A DNA stretch of 64,000 nucleotides from Eonycteris spelaea (taxonomy: Eukaryota > Chordata > Mammalia > Chiroptera > Pteropodidae): positions 5,084,001 through 5,148,000 of the forward strand of contig PUFA01000092.1 of assembly GCA_003508835.1 (NCBI GenBank), read 5' to 3'. The stretch's first letter is position 1, and each line of letters starts with the position of its first letter. Below are positions 13,026 through 25,065 of this stretch, piece after piece. A program made the position numbers and the translations under genes. The notes beneath the pieces were generated by a model. That model did no database searches and was not told the DNA's origin. It saw nothing but the letters and a program-made list of their open reading frames with translations.

Positions 13026-15060
13026 TTTATTAGCTGATAAGAAATATGAGTTATTTAAAATATTTTGAAATAACTTTTTTCAGAAGCAAAAATTGATTGC
13101 TAAGGTGTAATCTTAACTATTCCTCCATTTTATTACTTCTAAAAAAATACTATGTGTTCTTTCTCCAACAATCTGATAACTTGCTAAAGTCACACAAGTT
13201 CTCAAAGAGCCTATACAATGTGTTGTGATAAATAATACAACCATAGTGATGTCTTCTTCTGGGTGAATTTTGGGGGGTCTGTGTCACAAGATTATGTTTG
13301 GACCACTGGACAATAGAGCTATAAATATTTCCTCAATAATAAACATATCAGAATAAAACAAAAACAAAGAAACAAACATATAGGTAAAAGGAAACTTATT
13401 TTTTTGTAGAATATTAGTCTGGTAATAGTTTTATCTTATCTAGATAAATAATTTAAACACTGTTCAATTTGCATAAAACTATTATGTACATTTCATTTTA
13501 TGCTTATTTTATTTGATTAGTTATGATAATAGTTGTTATATAAATACATGTCAATGGCATATATTACCTTGGTTTCATAACATTTTAAAAAATACTTTAT
13601 TAAAATGACTCGCTTTAGCTGATTGAGAGCTGATAATTTATTTTACTTAATATTATGGATACGATTTTTTTCCTCCTAAAATTCGGACACACATTCTCAT
13701 TTATCAATCTTTTTGCCAAGAGCTAAGCAGCTGTACATATTTGGAAATAAAAACTGGAGCAACTTCATTTAAAAAAATTTTTGGAAGTTGAAATTTCCTT
13801 AGCTAGCTCTGTGGTTCATATTGAAAATAAAATTTGATGGCTCTTTTTTAACTCTCTTTTGTTTTGTTGGTGCTTTGGCAATGAGCTGTTTTTATGGATT
13901 CCATTTCTATTTTCTTGAGGGATTATATAAAAACTAGGCATCAATATTATTCTTGGTACTAATTGCCTGAGAAATTAATTCGTTGATGGGTATTTGTTCA
14001 TGGTTTGATGTTCCAGAGTTAGCTGTGACATCCAGGATCTAGTACTTCATAAAATATTGCGGAAATATTTGTAAAATCTCAGGAGTATTTTTTCTGCCTC
14101 AAAAGGTTTCCATCATACAGTGACAAAAAGCATGGCAAAACCATTGTTCCTGCCATAAAGTAAATTAGAGATCAGTCTGGTTAATACATCTATAATAATA
14201 TATTCTAAAATTTTGATCCCAGTGTTCCCCCTGCCAGTATTTTAATGTAACGTTTGCAAAACAAAACAAAACAAAACAAAACAAAACGTGGAATACATGG
14301 TGGATTATGCTTTTGCTTTTCTAATTGTATGAGGGGCAGTGAATATCCATTCATCTTTCTTCCTTTCCTACTAAATTGTGAGGAAATCAATAAAAATCCT
14401 TTGACTTAGGATTTTTGTAATTAATGATTTTTCTTCCCATGGCAGTCATGCGAAATCAATTATGGTTAGTCAAATTCTTTTTTTTTTTTAACTTGGATCA
14501 TACAAATGGAATATACAAACAGCCTCACATTGCTTTAGGGCTCTACCAAGTATTTGAACACATGAATCCTGTGAACCTAGGAAGATCAATAGGGATCTGT
14601 TTTCTTAAGATTTCTGTGATTAACTTTTCTTCTTTTTGAAAATTTTTATAAATTAGGGAACTGGCACTTAGAAATTCTCTCAGATAATCAGCTCATTTTG
14701 TATTGTTTTCTAATAATTATTAGGGCCTCCAGAAAGTAATATAATTAATTGGAGCATTATTCAACTGACCAATCATCAGTTGACTTACTATTGTTTCCTA
14801 TTGAATGCCTAAATATGTGATTTGATTGATTACCCTACTACTTTGGCCATTCTGGTGTTGGATTAACAAACCAAAACTTGGTATTTTTCTCCATTGATAT
14901 TTATCTTGAAAGAGGCTATGTTCTGGTTACAAAGCTGATATGATATTGACATTATTCATGACTTCTGTAACTCTACCTAAAAAGTACACATAATTACAGT
15001 TGATATTAGTTTATTTAATATGATAATAAGTGCCAGATCAAAATAACTGGATTAATCACA
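13026..15060. other. Unique DNA, possibly containing conserved noncoding sequence
   Basis: No transposon is recognised from 13026 to 15060 apart from a CAAAA microsatellite. The parts at about 13640-14180 and 14700-15060 hold several homeodomain-type TAATTA words and an E-box GCAGCTG near 13728, but this is compositionally expected and I cannot test conservation. Confidence 0.4.
14257..14287. repeat. (CAAAA)n microsatellite
   Basis: Six tandem CAAAA units, pure except at the ends. Confidence 0.95.
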
Positions 15061-15625
15061 ATATTTGTGTCATGTAAATGAACCCCAGGCCCAAACTGAC
15101 CTTGAGTTTACTATTCCTGGCCAATGCAAGCTACCTAGGCTCCAAGCAGATAACAATGGAGCTTAGTAAACTGTAGATAACCAGGCTGGGCCTACAATAG
15201 CAGAGCAGCCTATTATGGAAAGGATTTTTTTTTTCCCTCTAGTTTTCTGATGAACCTTGTAGGCTCTCTGCAGCCTTCTAAATGTCACACCCAGATTTAG
15301 AAGTCTTCCAGAATAAAACACCCTTGGTTGGTAGCTGAGCGATCACAGGAGTGGAATGGAGCAATGGCAGATTCAGGAGAGGCATGGTAGAGGATAAAAT
15401 CACAAGGAAAAAGAGATTCGGGCAAAGAATAAGGGGAAGAGGTTCAGGACAAATCAAGAGGCAGGCTGTGTGGAGGAAAGAAAGGACAGGCTTTGAGATC
15501 AGCAGACCAGGGAGTGCAAGCACTAGACTCCTTCTACAGACAGGGCTTAGAAGTAGTCCTCCCTTGACAAGGAGCCAGGGATTTATCTTGAAGTTGCATT
15601 TCAAAGCAAACAATTTCAAGGAGAG
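15061..15625. other. Unclassified GC-richer segment
   Basis: This 0.56-kb segment is clearly richer in G and C than its flanks and open for over 110 codons on both strands in part (15278-15719). An AATAAA occurs at about 15312. I looked for LTR ends (TG..CA) with flanking duplications and found none. It may be an unrecognised old LTR or unique sequence. Confidence 0.35.
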
Positions 15626-15804
15626 TAGTGGTTTTAAACTTGAGCAAGCAGCAAAATCACTTGGAGAGCTTCTTAAAACTCAGATGGCTGACTTTTACCC
15701 CTTAACCTTAGTGTTTTAAATTCAGTAAGTTACCAGGGAGGCCTGAGAATTTGCATTTCTAACAAAGTCTGATAAGAATTTTCTTGCTGGTCTGAGAACC
15801 ACTA
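15626..15804 (+). mobile_element. MER5A, non-autonomous hAT-Charlie DNA transposon
   Basis: Starts 'tagtggttttaaacttgagc' and ends 'tgagaaccacta'. These are the inverted terminal repeats of MER5A (CAGTGGTTCTCAA and its complement) with one or two changes. The middle has 'gcctgagaatttgcatttct' and 'aacaaagtctgat', matching the family. The length of 179 bp is close to the full 189 bp. The 8-bp flanks do not match, so the target duplication has decayed. Confidence 0.92.
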
Positions 15805-15849
15805 ACAAAGGGAGTATGTTCACATGAGAGACTTGGAGAGTTCCATGGA

Positions 15850-16015
15850 GATTTTGAGGGCACTAAATCCTGCCTGGCAAGTGGCTGAATTTCTCCATGA
15901 CTCACTTCTCTCATTGACAAAGGGGAAATTACATCTACTTTGAATGTCTAGAATAAAGATTAGTGATAACAAATGTCAAGTGCCTAACATAGTGCGTGGA
16001 TCGTATTAGCAATTC
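15850..16015 (+). repeat. Possible MIR remnant
   Basis: The order 'tctcattgacaaaggggaaa', 'acatctactttgaatg', 'caagtgcctaacatagtg' and 'gtattagcaattcaa' resembles the 3' half of MIR. Strongly diverged. Confidence 0.5.
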
Positions 16016-16884
16016 AAAATATGATAACGGTAGTGGGAAAAGTGATGCAATTAAAGGATGCAAACGAGAGGACCCAATTGCAGCACTAAAATTTTAATCA
16101 CCTCTGGAAGTTCTGAGGCTTCATAAAACAACATCTTAATAGTCTTCTGACTTCATCCCACTTCTGAGAAGTTATATATTTTTTAAAATTTATGTTGTTC
16201 AAATATGTGTTGTGTAGACTATTTCTTGTAATGTGAAAAATCTTTTAATCCCACACTTAAGGTATATGCAGTAATTTGAAAGCAGACTCTACAGGGAAGA
16301 AAATGTATGGGTATTTTCCCTGTGAGATCAGTATGAAAAAAGTTTTTTTTTTTTTTTTCCAGATAGGGTCAAGGTTAATAGGAAAATATTAGAGTTTTAA
16401 TTGCTGTTGTTTTCTTTGTTTTATTATGAACTGATCTTTTATTAAATCTATCACTTATGGTCCTAATCTTGTGATTGCTACATAAGATTCTATTCCAAAA
16501 TATAAGCACGAAAGAATGATTGCTTTTAATCCAAACACATGTTTTACTTTAAAAAACAAAACAAAACTATTTATAAAGAATGATTTTTCCTGCCTTCACA
16601 CCCCTCCAAGCCTCCAACTTCACTTTCAGACTATGAGTCTGTTATCAACAACTTGGTTCAAAGAGATTCTTTTCATTGTTCTGAATGACAACTAAAATAA
16701 GTTAGAGGTTTTTAATGATGAAAGAACATGCGCTCTTCAGCGACTGCTTATCAAATTAGTCTGTTTTACTTTAAAAAAGTGATATCAAGGCCGGACTTTT
16801 TGACTGAGGCCATATTTCTCCCCCTTTGTGTATATAAAGACAATAACCAAATGTTTAAATATAGTCTTTTATTTGTTTACTGCA
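16016..16884. other. Unclassified AT-rich DNA
   Basis: No gene or recognised repeat except a T16 run at 16343-16358. Confidence 0.55.
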
Positions 16885-16995
16885 CAATAATTTATGGACA
16901 ATTTATTTTATGCCAACCACTTTTCTAGATTCTGGATTACAAAGAAAATTATGCATGACACTTGCTTTCAAAGATTTATACTATAACAGAGAGAA
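16885..16995 (-). mobile_element. L2 LINE 3'-end remnant
   Basis: The words 'atttattttatgccaaccac', 'ttttctagattctggatta' and 'gatttatactataac' follow the reverse complement of the L2 3' end. It lies just upstream of a second L2 3' end at 17020, so these are two separate insertions. Confidence 0.6.
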
Positions 16996-17019
16996 AAAAA
17001 CTAAGCCATCAACTAATTA

Positions 17020-17995
17020 ATTAAACAAATATTTAATGAGCATCCACCATAGGTCAGAGAGTGAAATAGGACTAGAGGATATGCTGTAACAGCATCCAAT
17101 CAGACATGAGTCCTGCCCTGACAAAGCCATCATACTCCAGGGAAGAAGAGAAAGAGTGATCAAGTAAACAAGTGGAAAAATTAAATTAATTGAGGGAGGA
17201 AGTACTTTATATAGAATGATGTTCTAGAAGCTCTTCTACATGTGATATTAAACAGAGACCTGAGGACTGACAATCAGAGTGACACATGGGACGTAGGAGG
17301 TTACAGAGATGAACAAGGGGATTCAGAGTGCTTGAGGAACAGAATGATCCCAATGTGGCAAGAGAATAGTGAGGTGTTGGAGGTAGGGGAGTGATTTGAA
17401 ATGAGGTAGGAGAAGCAGAAGGAGCTTTGCAGGCCATGGTGGGACTTCAGGCTTGATTCTTAAAGCATCAAACATTTTAATGGACTTAAAGCAGGTTACT
17501 GATCTAATTTGATCCATTTTTAAAAGATCATTCTAGAGGCTGAGTGGAGTATGGATTAGAAAGGAGTAGAAGATGCCAGGATGTAAGCCAGGAGATAAGT
17601 TAGGAGAGAATTGGAATCAACAAGAGCAAAGATGGTGTTTGCTTGGATTGAGATAAGTGGTCGTAAAGGAGATAAAGAGAAGTGGGTAATTTAAGATATG
17701 TTCTAGAAGTAGAATCAGTGTGGCTTGCTGATAGATGGAATGTAAATTGATACACAAAGTAAAGTGTTATTGGTGTTATGCTATATGTCCCAACTGAAAA
17801 AGTGGTGAATCCTCTTCTGAGTGTGTAGAGCACCAGGAAAGCCTTGAAAAAAGATATTAATGTTTGAGGTGAGTCTGTAAGGTGAGTTTATGTTCACAGG
17901 CAGTCAGGGAATGTACAGAGCAGAGGAAGGGTGATATGAACAGGTGTGCTAGCATGGTAGGTGTGATTCAGATAATTGAAATGGCCATGGTAGTC
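17020..17995 (-). mobile_element. L2 LINE, 3' region
   Basis: Starts with an L2 3' end ('aacaaatatttaatgagcat') and continues upstream through the L2 body in reverse complement: 'gagacctgaggac', 'tttgcaggccatggtgggac', 'ctgatctaatttgatcc', 'aaaagatcattctagaggct', 'tgtggcttgctgatagatgg'. A further L2-like piece at about 17850-17995 repeats the 'gagtctgtaaggtgag' part, so either two copies or a rearranged copy is present. No open reading frame survives. Confidence 0.85.
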
Positions 17996-19570
17996 TGGAA
18001 TCTTAAAATCTTATAACTAATCTCTTATATTCTTAAGGGTTTTTTTTTGGGGGGGGGATAGTAAGACATGAGTTTTTCTTTTTTGAATATAAAAGGTAAA
18101 TTTAAGTCTATTTTAGTAGTATGAAAATTTCTCAATGGAGAATTTTGAGAGCAATTTTAAGTGAATATGGGATTATAACAAATTGTCTGAGACTATAATG
18201 AAGTAAAAGTGTTTTGTACCACAAAAGCTACAGTCATATTCATTTCACCATGACCAGTATGTCTAGCACTTTCAAGGTAATGAATACATTCCAGAAGATT
18301 GTCAGCATTTTTTTTCCACACTTTAAATAGCATGAAGATGGTTGAAACAATTTGCTATGGCATCAAAGCATCGTGATGGGTGTTGCCCTCACAATTCTGA
18401 AGCAGAATTTAGCTTTGGCAAAGAGTGGGTATTTTAATGAGTACTAGCTTACATTTTTCTTGGCATTAGGTTTATATAGGGCCATATTTCTCCCACTTTG
18501 GAAAAAAATACAAAAATGCAAAAAATGACTATAATGGTTAACCAAAATGAATGTTCATTACTGCTAGGTATTTTAAATAACATCAGGTAGCATTTTGTGA
18601 AAGGATTAGTGACTAGTTGCTACTATGTGAGTGTTGCTTAAGTAAGAGAAACAATTTTGAAAATGTAAATATAATTTTCTCAAGACTTTACTACGTGCAG
18701 AGTAAAATTCAGGAAAATATTATATTTACAAAAGTTAATGAAGTAGTCATCAATTTGACTTGCTGGTATTCTGATCTGTTACATTTGAGCACAAGAAGAA
18801 GTACTGTTGTTTAAAGGGGTAAATACTTGAGTTTCCCAAAATGACATCCATAATCCCACCTGGGAGTATTTTTATATGACATATAGGTAGTTTAAGGAAA
18901 TAAGTTTAGTGTTCAACCCAAGTAAAAATTTGATAATAAATATGAGAAAGCAATTGATATAGAGAGACTTTTTAGGATTTCTCTGTTTAGTCTTAGGAGA
19001 AAATAGAAGAATATATTCTTATCTTTTCAGAAAAGCAAATGTCTCTCAACACATGCCATATAAGAGTGAGGAACACAATTCTTTCTGAGATTATGAACTT
19101 TATTGTACAAAATTCTCATGACATTTTAGAAAATTTTATTGCCATTTTGTATCCTACTACCATGGTCTTTATTTGTTCAGCCTGATTGCAGACCGACATT
19201 TGGTATCACTCTTCAAATTAGTTTAAACTGTACGTTTAAAACATGACTTTAATTATTTATATTAATTTATTTGAGAAACTGTGCAAACCCAAGTAACATA
19301 GGAGAGAAGTTCGAACATAGAACTAAAATTTGGCTCGCAAATTTGTATCATATGGCTTAAGGATCTAAATTAGATGGCAACAGGGAGAAAAAAAATCTTT
19401 ATCAGCACTGAAATAATGATGTTTCAGTGCATATTGAGTCCATATAATTTGTAAGATATAAGTATAACCTGAAACATACATTTATATTTTATCTGAGATA
19501 CCATGGAGTGCATGGTATAACATTATTATGTTGCAGCAACTCCCTCAGAATAAAAACAATAAATAAATAA
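17996..19570. other. Unclassified AT-rich DNA
   Basis: No gene or recognised repeat. A T8 run joined to a G9 run occurs at 18041-18057. Confidence 0.55.
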
Positions 19571-19571
19571 G

Positions 19572-20215
19572 CGAACTTTTTATTGGGTACCCTTCATAGG
19601 CCTAGACTGTACTTGGTGCTCTTGGAAAAGGAATTACTATTAAGATGCAATTTCCTCTCTCAAGGAGCTTCTCAGATAAGAGTCATGTCATTTTCTTATA
19701 TTAACTAAAGGCAGTACAGGCAGATATGATAAATAGCATCAAGGTAAACAAAGTGCTGTGAGGTTTTAGAGATAGAAGGGATCATGTCCAATTACTGGAG
19801 CTGGATGAGATGGCATTTTAAATGGGATTTGAATGATTGAAAAGATGTTGAGTATCAAGAAGAATCACTTCAGATGGATAGGCAAAGGTGGAATGTCTGG
19901 AGCATATGATAAAAGAATATCAGTATGGCTGAGAAAGTTTTTCGTAGAGGATAGGTTGAGGCTGGGTTTCCTGTGGAAAGCTTTAGCTTGGGTAGAGATG
20001 GTTTCTTAATTAATATAGGTATTAATGGTTTTTGAGTGGAGTAGTGACAGGATCAGAGTTTTTTTCAGACAGATAAAATCTCCAGTAGTATTTAGGAAAT
20101 CTTTGCTTAAGAAAAACATTGGAGGCACTGAGACCATGGAGAAGATTTCTACAATAATCTTGGTGAGAAGTTGCAAGGATCAGATGGTGTCAGGAAGGTG
20201 AAAAGAATATACTGA
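19572..20215 (-). mobile_element. L2 LINE, 3' region
   Basis: Colinear with the reverse complement of L2 from its 3' end ('tttttattgggtacccttca') through 'ctcaaggagcttctcagata', 'aaagtgctgtgaggtttt', 'gagtggagtagtgacagg' and 'catggagaagatttctacaa' (the unit that reads 'ttgcaatagtcc' in the family). Heavily diverged, no open frame. Confidence 0.75.
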
Positions 20216-20870
20216 CCCAAGAAGTTCTAAGAAATTTACCTAGAGGAAATGGGATTCATGAATACTATAACCTTTCTTTTATTCCAGAATTTGTCCTTCA
20301 CTTTAATAATACTAATATAAGAGAAATAAATTCCTTGCGAATAACTGAATACTTCTGTTAGTGTATAAAATTTAAAAAGGAAAATAGAGAAAAGATGCTC
20401 TCACTTATTAATTGAATCTGTTTCTTGGTGGGTACTCAAAAAAAACCCCAAATACCAGTAATGTGAATAATTAATCAAATGAATTTATGCCTACTGGTTT
20501 AAATGTAAGTTATTAAGATAATTTTGTTTATTTTCCTAATAATTTTCTCAACAATTATGATTCTTTCCTCACCAGTGAAATTTTGACCCATATGCTATTA
20601 CTGAAGATTTCAAATGTAGATGAGGGTGAGCATCACTTTTTGATATGTATTGAATCCTTGAAAAAGTTTTAGGAAGAGTAAATAAAATAAAACCCTGTCC
20701 TTTTAGCATAGAAACTTTCCCAACAAAGAAAAAAAATCACTGACAAGGCAGTTCATTTTTCGTTAACCTTTGCAAACCAGTAAGATGTAAAGGCCATCTG
20801 TACTAAAGCCAAGGTACACATTGTATTTCCCTGTAATTTCTTCTGTGAACTCCATTTATATCTTTTGATG
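20216..20870. other. Unclassified AT-rich DNA
   Basis: No gene or recognised repeat. Confidence 0.5.
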
Positions 20871-20871
20871 T

Positions 20872-20934
20872 GTGCATGTATGTATGTGTGTGTGTATGTA
20901 TGTATGTATGTATGTATGTATGTATGTATATGTA
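20872..20934. repeat. (TGTA)n microsatellite
   Basis: About 60 bp of TGTA units with an internal TG tract. The purest part, at about 20895-20929, has eight to nine uninterrupted units. Confidence 0.95.
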
Positions 20935-22550
20935 TTTGCTGTCTAAAATGGCAAACCTTGGTTGTTAGCAAGTAGTATCTTTTCTCAAATTATACCTTGA
21001 CATTTACTTTGAAGTGCTTAACCCTGGTCAATCTATTTTATAATAAAACCTTAGCCAAGGTGGCACAAACAGTTGTGCAGTTTTGAAAAGTGTATTGCAA
21101 TAATAAAGATAAGAATTTATTTTTTTAACAATTCTCAGATTTCATTGAAAATACACTTGTGTAAACAGGATAGTATTTAACTTACTGAAAGCTCAGTAAA
21201 CAACAAAATGAATATGCATAATAATTACAGTGGTAGATCTTTAGAATGATTTTGGCTATGTGGCACACTTTCCATTGCACTAATTTGCCCTCACTTTAAC
21301 TTTGAAAATCTATTCAAGGCAAGGACATATTGGCAAGGTATCAGCCCACAGGTGCTCTTACTTGTAGTCGCTGTGTTTTAGCTCTCCTCTTGTATAAATT
21401 AGGAACAGAATTTGCCTTTAGAACCAGGATGGATTTCATAGTATGGTTTTCCTTAGCTTGCTACCTTATGTACTCAGTGACAGCTGGAAGGTCATTCATC
21501 ATTCATGTTTATCAGGACTCTTATTCTTCTGTTCTTGATAGGCTTGGTCCATTTGCTTATATGTCCTGAATGTGACTAAGGAACTTTATGGATTGGTAGT
21601 TCCATTTCCCCATTGTCTGTTTTTGCTAAATCAATAAAAGTAATAATGCATTTCCTAGACTCCAAGATATTATTGATTTTAAGATACATCTTCAATGTAG
21701 GATCTCCATATTAAATATAAGCTGTAAATTTACTATAAAGTTACTCTAATATACATTATATTTATTCTCAAAAAGCTACTTTGCTGATACCATAGTCTAT
21801 GCCAGATTCATAATTTGTGAGGAGTAATAAATTATTTGGAAGGTTATCAAAGTAGACAAGCTTCTCTGGCAACAGTTTTCACAATTCTGAATGGAGACAT
21901 GAAGTTTCCATTTGATGGGAGAGTCATCAGGAAACCAAATCTAACAGATTCTCGACTTCTAAGATAAAAGCCTGCTATATGGGTGAAGTTGTGGAGAAGA
22001 TTTCACAGTAACATTAAAGTGAAACAATCCAATAGGCTGGCAAGACTCCTTTTCTAGTAAGTTTAACCATTTTAGTCTGCCTAGGACTGGCATTTTAGTG
22101 CTAAAATTGGGAAAGTCTTGGCAAACTGGAACAGTGGGCCATCCTACCCATCCCCAAACTGCTTTCTGCCTTTTGGAGGAGACTGAGGAGTCAAGGGAAG
22201 GGTAAAGGAATTGAGGTGCAGGGAGCGAGGGTTTTTGTTACCCAAACTAATTTGGGACAGAGAAGAACAAGTAGAAATACAATTAGATTTTTTCTTAAAA
22301 AATTTTTGGAGAATTAGAGAGAGTGTGGACATGTATGACACTTTATTTTGCCTAGATTTCTAACATATGGAAGCCCGGCAGATAAATTCCACCCCATGAG
22401 GCCTTTGAGAAAGCAAGAGAAGTACCAAGAGCGGCCTAATGAAAGGTCATTGGAAGAGAAAGAAAACAAGCACACTGCCTGATATAAAGGCATAAAGATC
22501 AGAAATGTTGAAATGTATCATTCTTACAGGCCTAAGTGGTAGAACAAAGG
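20935..22550. other. Unclassified DNA, no gene
   Basis: No transposon family is recognised. The longest frame (21330-21569, + strand, 79 codons) has no recognisable similarity and weak composition, and is treated as chance. Confidence 0.5.
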
Positions 22551-22594
22551 GTATATTTGTCAGGGTTCTCCATAGGTACAGAATCAATAAGAGA

Positions 22595-22597
<3 letters not shown>

Positions 22598-22645
<48 letters not shown>

Positions 22646-22676
22646 CCTCTCCCTCTCTCTCTCTCTCTTTCTCTCT
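22598..22676. repeat. (CT)n microsatellite
   Basis: An uninterrupted (TC)n of about 45 bp (22598-22643), then an imperfect C-rich CT continuation to 22676. Long apparent frames on both strands here translate the dinucleotide and are not genes. Confidence 0.97.
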
Positions 22677-22727
22677 GGCGCCTCTCCTTCTCACACATAT
22701 ACACACACATATTTATTTTAATAATTT

Positions 22728-23298
22728 GTAAAGATCTATGCACTCTAATATTCATGGCAGCACAATTTACAATAGCCAAGATATGGAAAACAGCCTAAAT
22801 GCTCATCAATAGGTGATTGGATAAAGAAATGGTTCATATATACAATGGAATATTACACAGCCATTTAAAAAAAATGAAATCCTACCATTTGCAATGACAT
22901 GGATGGACCTAGAGGTTATTATACTGAGTGAAATAAGACAGAGAAAGATAAATAACATATGATTTCACTTATATGCAGAATCTAAGAAACAAAAATAAAC
23001 TAATCAAAAACAGACTCACAAATATAGTGGACAATTTGGTGACAGACAGAGGGGAGAGAGGTTGAGGGGCTGGGAGAATGGGGTGAAGGATTAAAGAAGT
23101 ACAAATTTGTAGTTGATAGTTGGTCATGGGGATGGAGAGCACAGAGGAGGGAATGCAAACAGCATTAATATGATGGCTAGCCAGAGGGCCAGAGGAGGGA
23201 GGGAGCAATTAGAGGGATTGTTTTATGAACTATATAGATGTCTAACAAATGTACTATATACTGGAAACTAATTTATATAAATAAATTTTTAAAAATTA
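22728..23298 (+). mobile_element. 5'-truncated L1 LINE: ORF2 3' end and 3'UTR
   Basis: Starts at 'aaagatctatgcactctaat', continues with 'cacaatttacaatagccaag', 'ggtgattggataaagaaatg', 'atacaatggaatattacaca', 'atgacatggatggacctaga', 'ctgagtgaaataagacagag' and 'atttcacttatatgcagaat'. This is the canonical end of L1 ORF2. A purine-rich 3'UTR and an AATAAA-type end ('tataaataaatttttaaaaa') follow. The element lies inside the LTR repeat, whose sequence resumes immediately after. Confidence 0.95.
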
Positions 23299-23699
23299 TA
23301 TAAAGTAAAAGGAAAAAGAAAATTGGCTCATGCAATCATGTGGGCTGGTAAATCTATAATCTGTAATGCATGCCAACAGGCTGGAAATTCAGGTTGAGAG
23401 TTAATGTTGTGGTTTTGGGTTCAAAATTTCTAGGGTAGAAACTTAGACAGAGTATTGTATCTATGTTGCAATCTCGATGCAGAACTGCTTCTTCTTTGGG
23501 AAACCTCAGTCTTTGCTCTTAAGGCCTTCAACTGATTGGATGAGGCTCACTCATATTATTCAGGGTAATTTGCTTTACTCAAAGTCCGATTTAAATGTTA
23601 ATCACATCTAAAAAATACTTTTGTGGCAACATCTAGACTGGTGATTTACCCAACAGCTGAGCATTGTAGCCTATCCAAGATGACAAATTAATCATTACA

Positions 23700-24294
23700 G
23701 GGAACAAATTCACTGAATAATTAAAGGGAAGACTGACCTTTTAAAAGGTGAGGTATAGACCCCCAGCTAGGGTCTACCTGATACAAAGTGCAGCTGAGCT
23801 TCAGGCAATTACTCATACCAAGAGGCAGTGCAGAGGCCAGATAAACACTCACACAGTACCCAATGTGCTACCTGATAGAGCCAGCTTCAAATATGACCCC
23901 CACTGAGAAAACAGATTACAAAAATTTCAGTAGCTGGACCTGCAGTAAACTTGAGTAAGAGAAGCCACAATAACCTATGATCTCGTAATGAACACATACT
24001 CAATTTCTTAAGAGGTTCTTCCCCTTCCTTTCCTGTTTGAAAATGAGCAGCAGGGCCAGGAATGGAGAAAGAGAAAAGTTATATGGTGCCTGTTATCAGC
24101 AAGGATGTTGAGATAACGCCGAGCTAGCTTTGAAACCTTGGATGAACTAAATTAACCTGAAAGCATCTAGATATTATTAGCTAGTTAATTTAACATTTTT
24201 GCTACTAATAAAAATGGGGTCTTGAGAGTTCATTTCCATTACAGAGAATTAAAAAACACACACAAAATTTGGGAACTGTATGTACTCATGCAGT
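23700..24294. other. Unclassified DNA
   Basis: No gene or recognised repeat. Composition is somewhat richer in G and C than average for the window. Confidence 0.45.
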
Positions 24295-24465
24295 ACTATG
24301 GACTGAATGCTGCACCCCCCCCAGCCCCACCCCCAATTTCTGTGTTGCAGCTCTAACCACCAATGTGATGGTACTTGGAGATGGAGCCTTTGGGAGATAA
24401 TTTTGGTTAGATGAGGTTATGAGGGTAGGGCCCTTAACTGATGAGATTAGTGCCAGAGATCAACT
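24295..24465 (+). mobile_element. MLT1-type MaLR LTR, 5' half
   Basis: 'tactatggactgaatgctgc', 'accaccaatgtgatggtact', 'gagatggagcctttgggaga', 'taattttggttagatgaggt' and 'catgaggg'-like words follow the MLT1A/MST-type 5' end in order. The copy is lost after 'gatgagattagtgcc'. A C8 run at the start is a slipped version of the family's C-rich word. Confidence 0.88.
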
Positions 24466-24875
24466 TGTCTTGCAGCCACCTAAGACAAGGCTTATAATTA
24501 AGTTTCCTTGTGTATTAACAGTGCCACCTACCAATCTGGAGTGGTCTGCCTTTCTTTGTTCTCTCCTTGCCCTCTGGGTATAGGATCCAATTTACAAACC
24601 AACAGCTTATTAAGCTGATTCTGTAAATGATGTAAACAGGTTCCATAACTCTATTAAAAGAATATGCCTTGTATAATTGTTTTGAAAAACTATCTGGTAT
24701 TATTGAAGTAAGTGTAAATTGGGTTCTGTGAGCTTTCATAAATATTACAAATAGTTTCATTGCTTTTTATTTGTAATATATTGTATTTTAAAATAAATTA
24801 TAGTTATGACATTTCACTTATAAATATTTTAATATGCATATTATAAAATTAAGACCATATTTTTAGATAATAAAA
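24466..24875. other. Unclassified AT-rich DNA
   Basis: No gene or recognised repeat. Confidence 0.5.
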
Positions 24876-25065
24876 TAATGTCATTGCACTTGACAAAATT
24901 AATGACATTGTTAACAAATACCCAGTCCATATTCAAATTTCCCTGGTTAGTCCTCCAGATGTTCTTCACAGGTGGCTTATGCAAACCAGGATTCTATCCA
25001 GTACCACACCTCACATTGGTTGATATATTCGTTAAGTCTCTCTCATTCTCTAATGCTATTTTTAT
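24876..25065 (-). mobile_element. Old L1M 3'UTR fragment
   Basis: 'aaatttccctggttagtcc', 'aaaccaggattctatccagt', 'cacacctcacattggttgat' and 'gttaagtctctctcattctc' follow the reverse complement of an old L1M 3'UTR that contains the 'aggatccaatcaggg..cacattgcatttggt' passage. Confidence 0.65.

Larger units (their letters stand above)
22551..23699 (-). mobile_element. LTR-type medium-reiterated repeat, interrupted by L1
   Basis: The left end reads 'tgtcagggttctcc' and the right end 'gacaaattaatcattacag'. Between them are 'aaaattggctcatgcaatca', 'gaaacctcagtctttgctct', 'ttaaggccttcaactgattg', 'gatgaggctcactcatatta', 'gctttactcaaagtccgatt' and 'caacatctagactggtg'. This is the reverse complement of a common mammalian LTR-type repeat whose sense strand begins TGGTTAATTTTATGTGTCAA. 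I believe it belongs to the ERVL/MaLR-related group but cannot assign the subfamily. The unit is split at about 22728-23298 by an L1 3' end, and a CT microsatellite has expanded near its sense-strand 3' end. Confidence 0.75.

Noticed and set aside
14392..14416. Nine-base inverted repeat with a seven-base loop (AAAAATCCT / AGGATTTTT)
   Set aside because: Hairpins of this size and AT content are expected by chance in DNA of this composition.
15061..15350. Possible LTR with an AATAAA near 15312
   Set aside because: No paired TG..CA ends with a flanking duplication could be found.
20753..20971. A 72-codon reverse frame with His/Thr/Tyr repeats
   Set aside because: It is created by the TGTA microsatellite.
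22447..22798. Open frames of 97-110 codons on both strands
   Set aside because: They translate the CT microsatellite (Ser/Leu one way, Arg/Glu the other).
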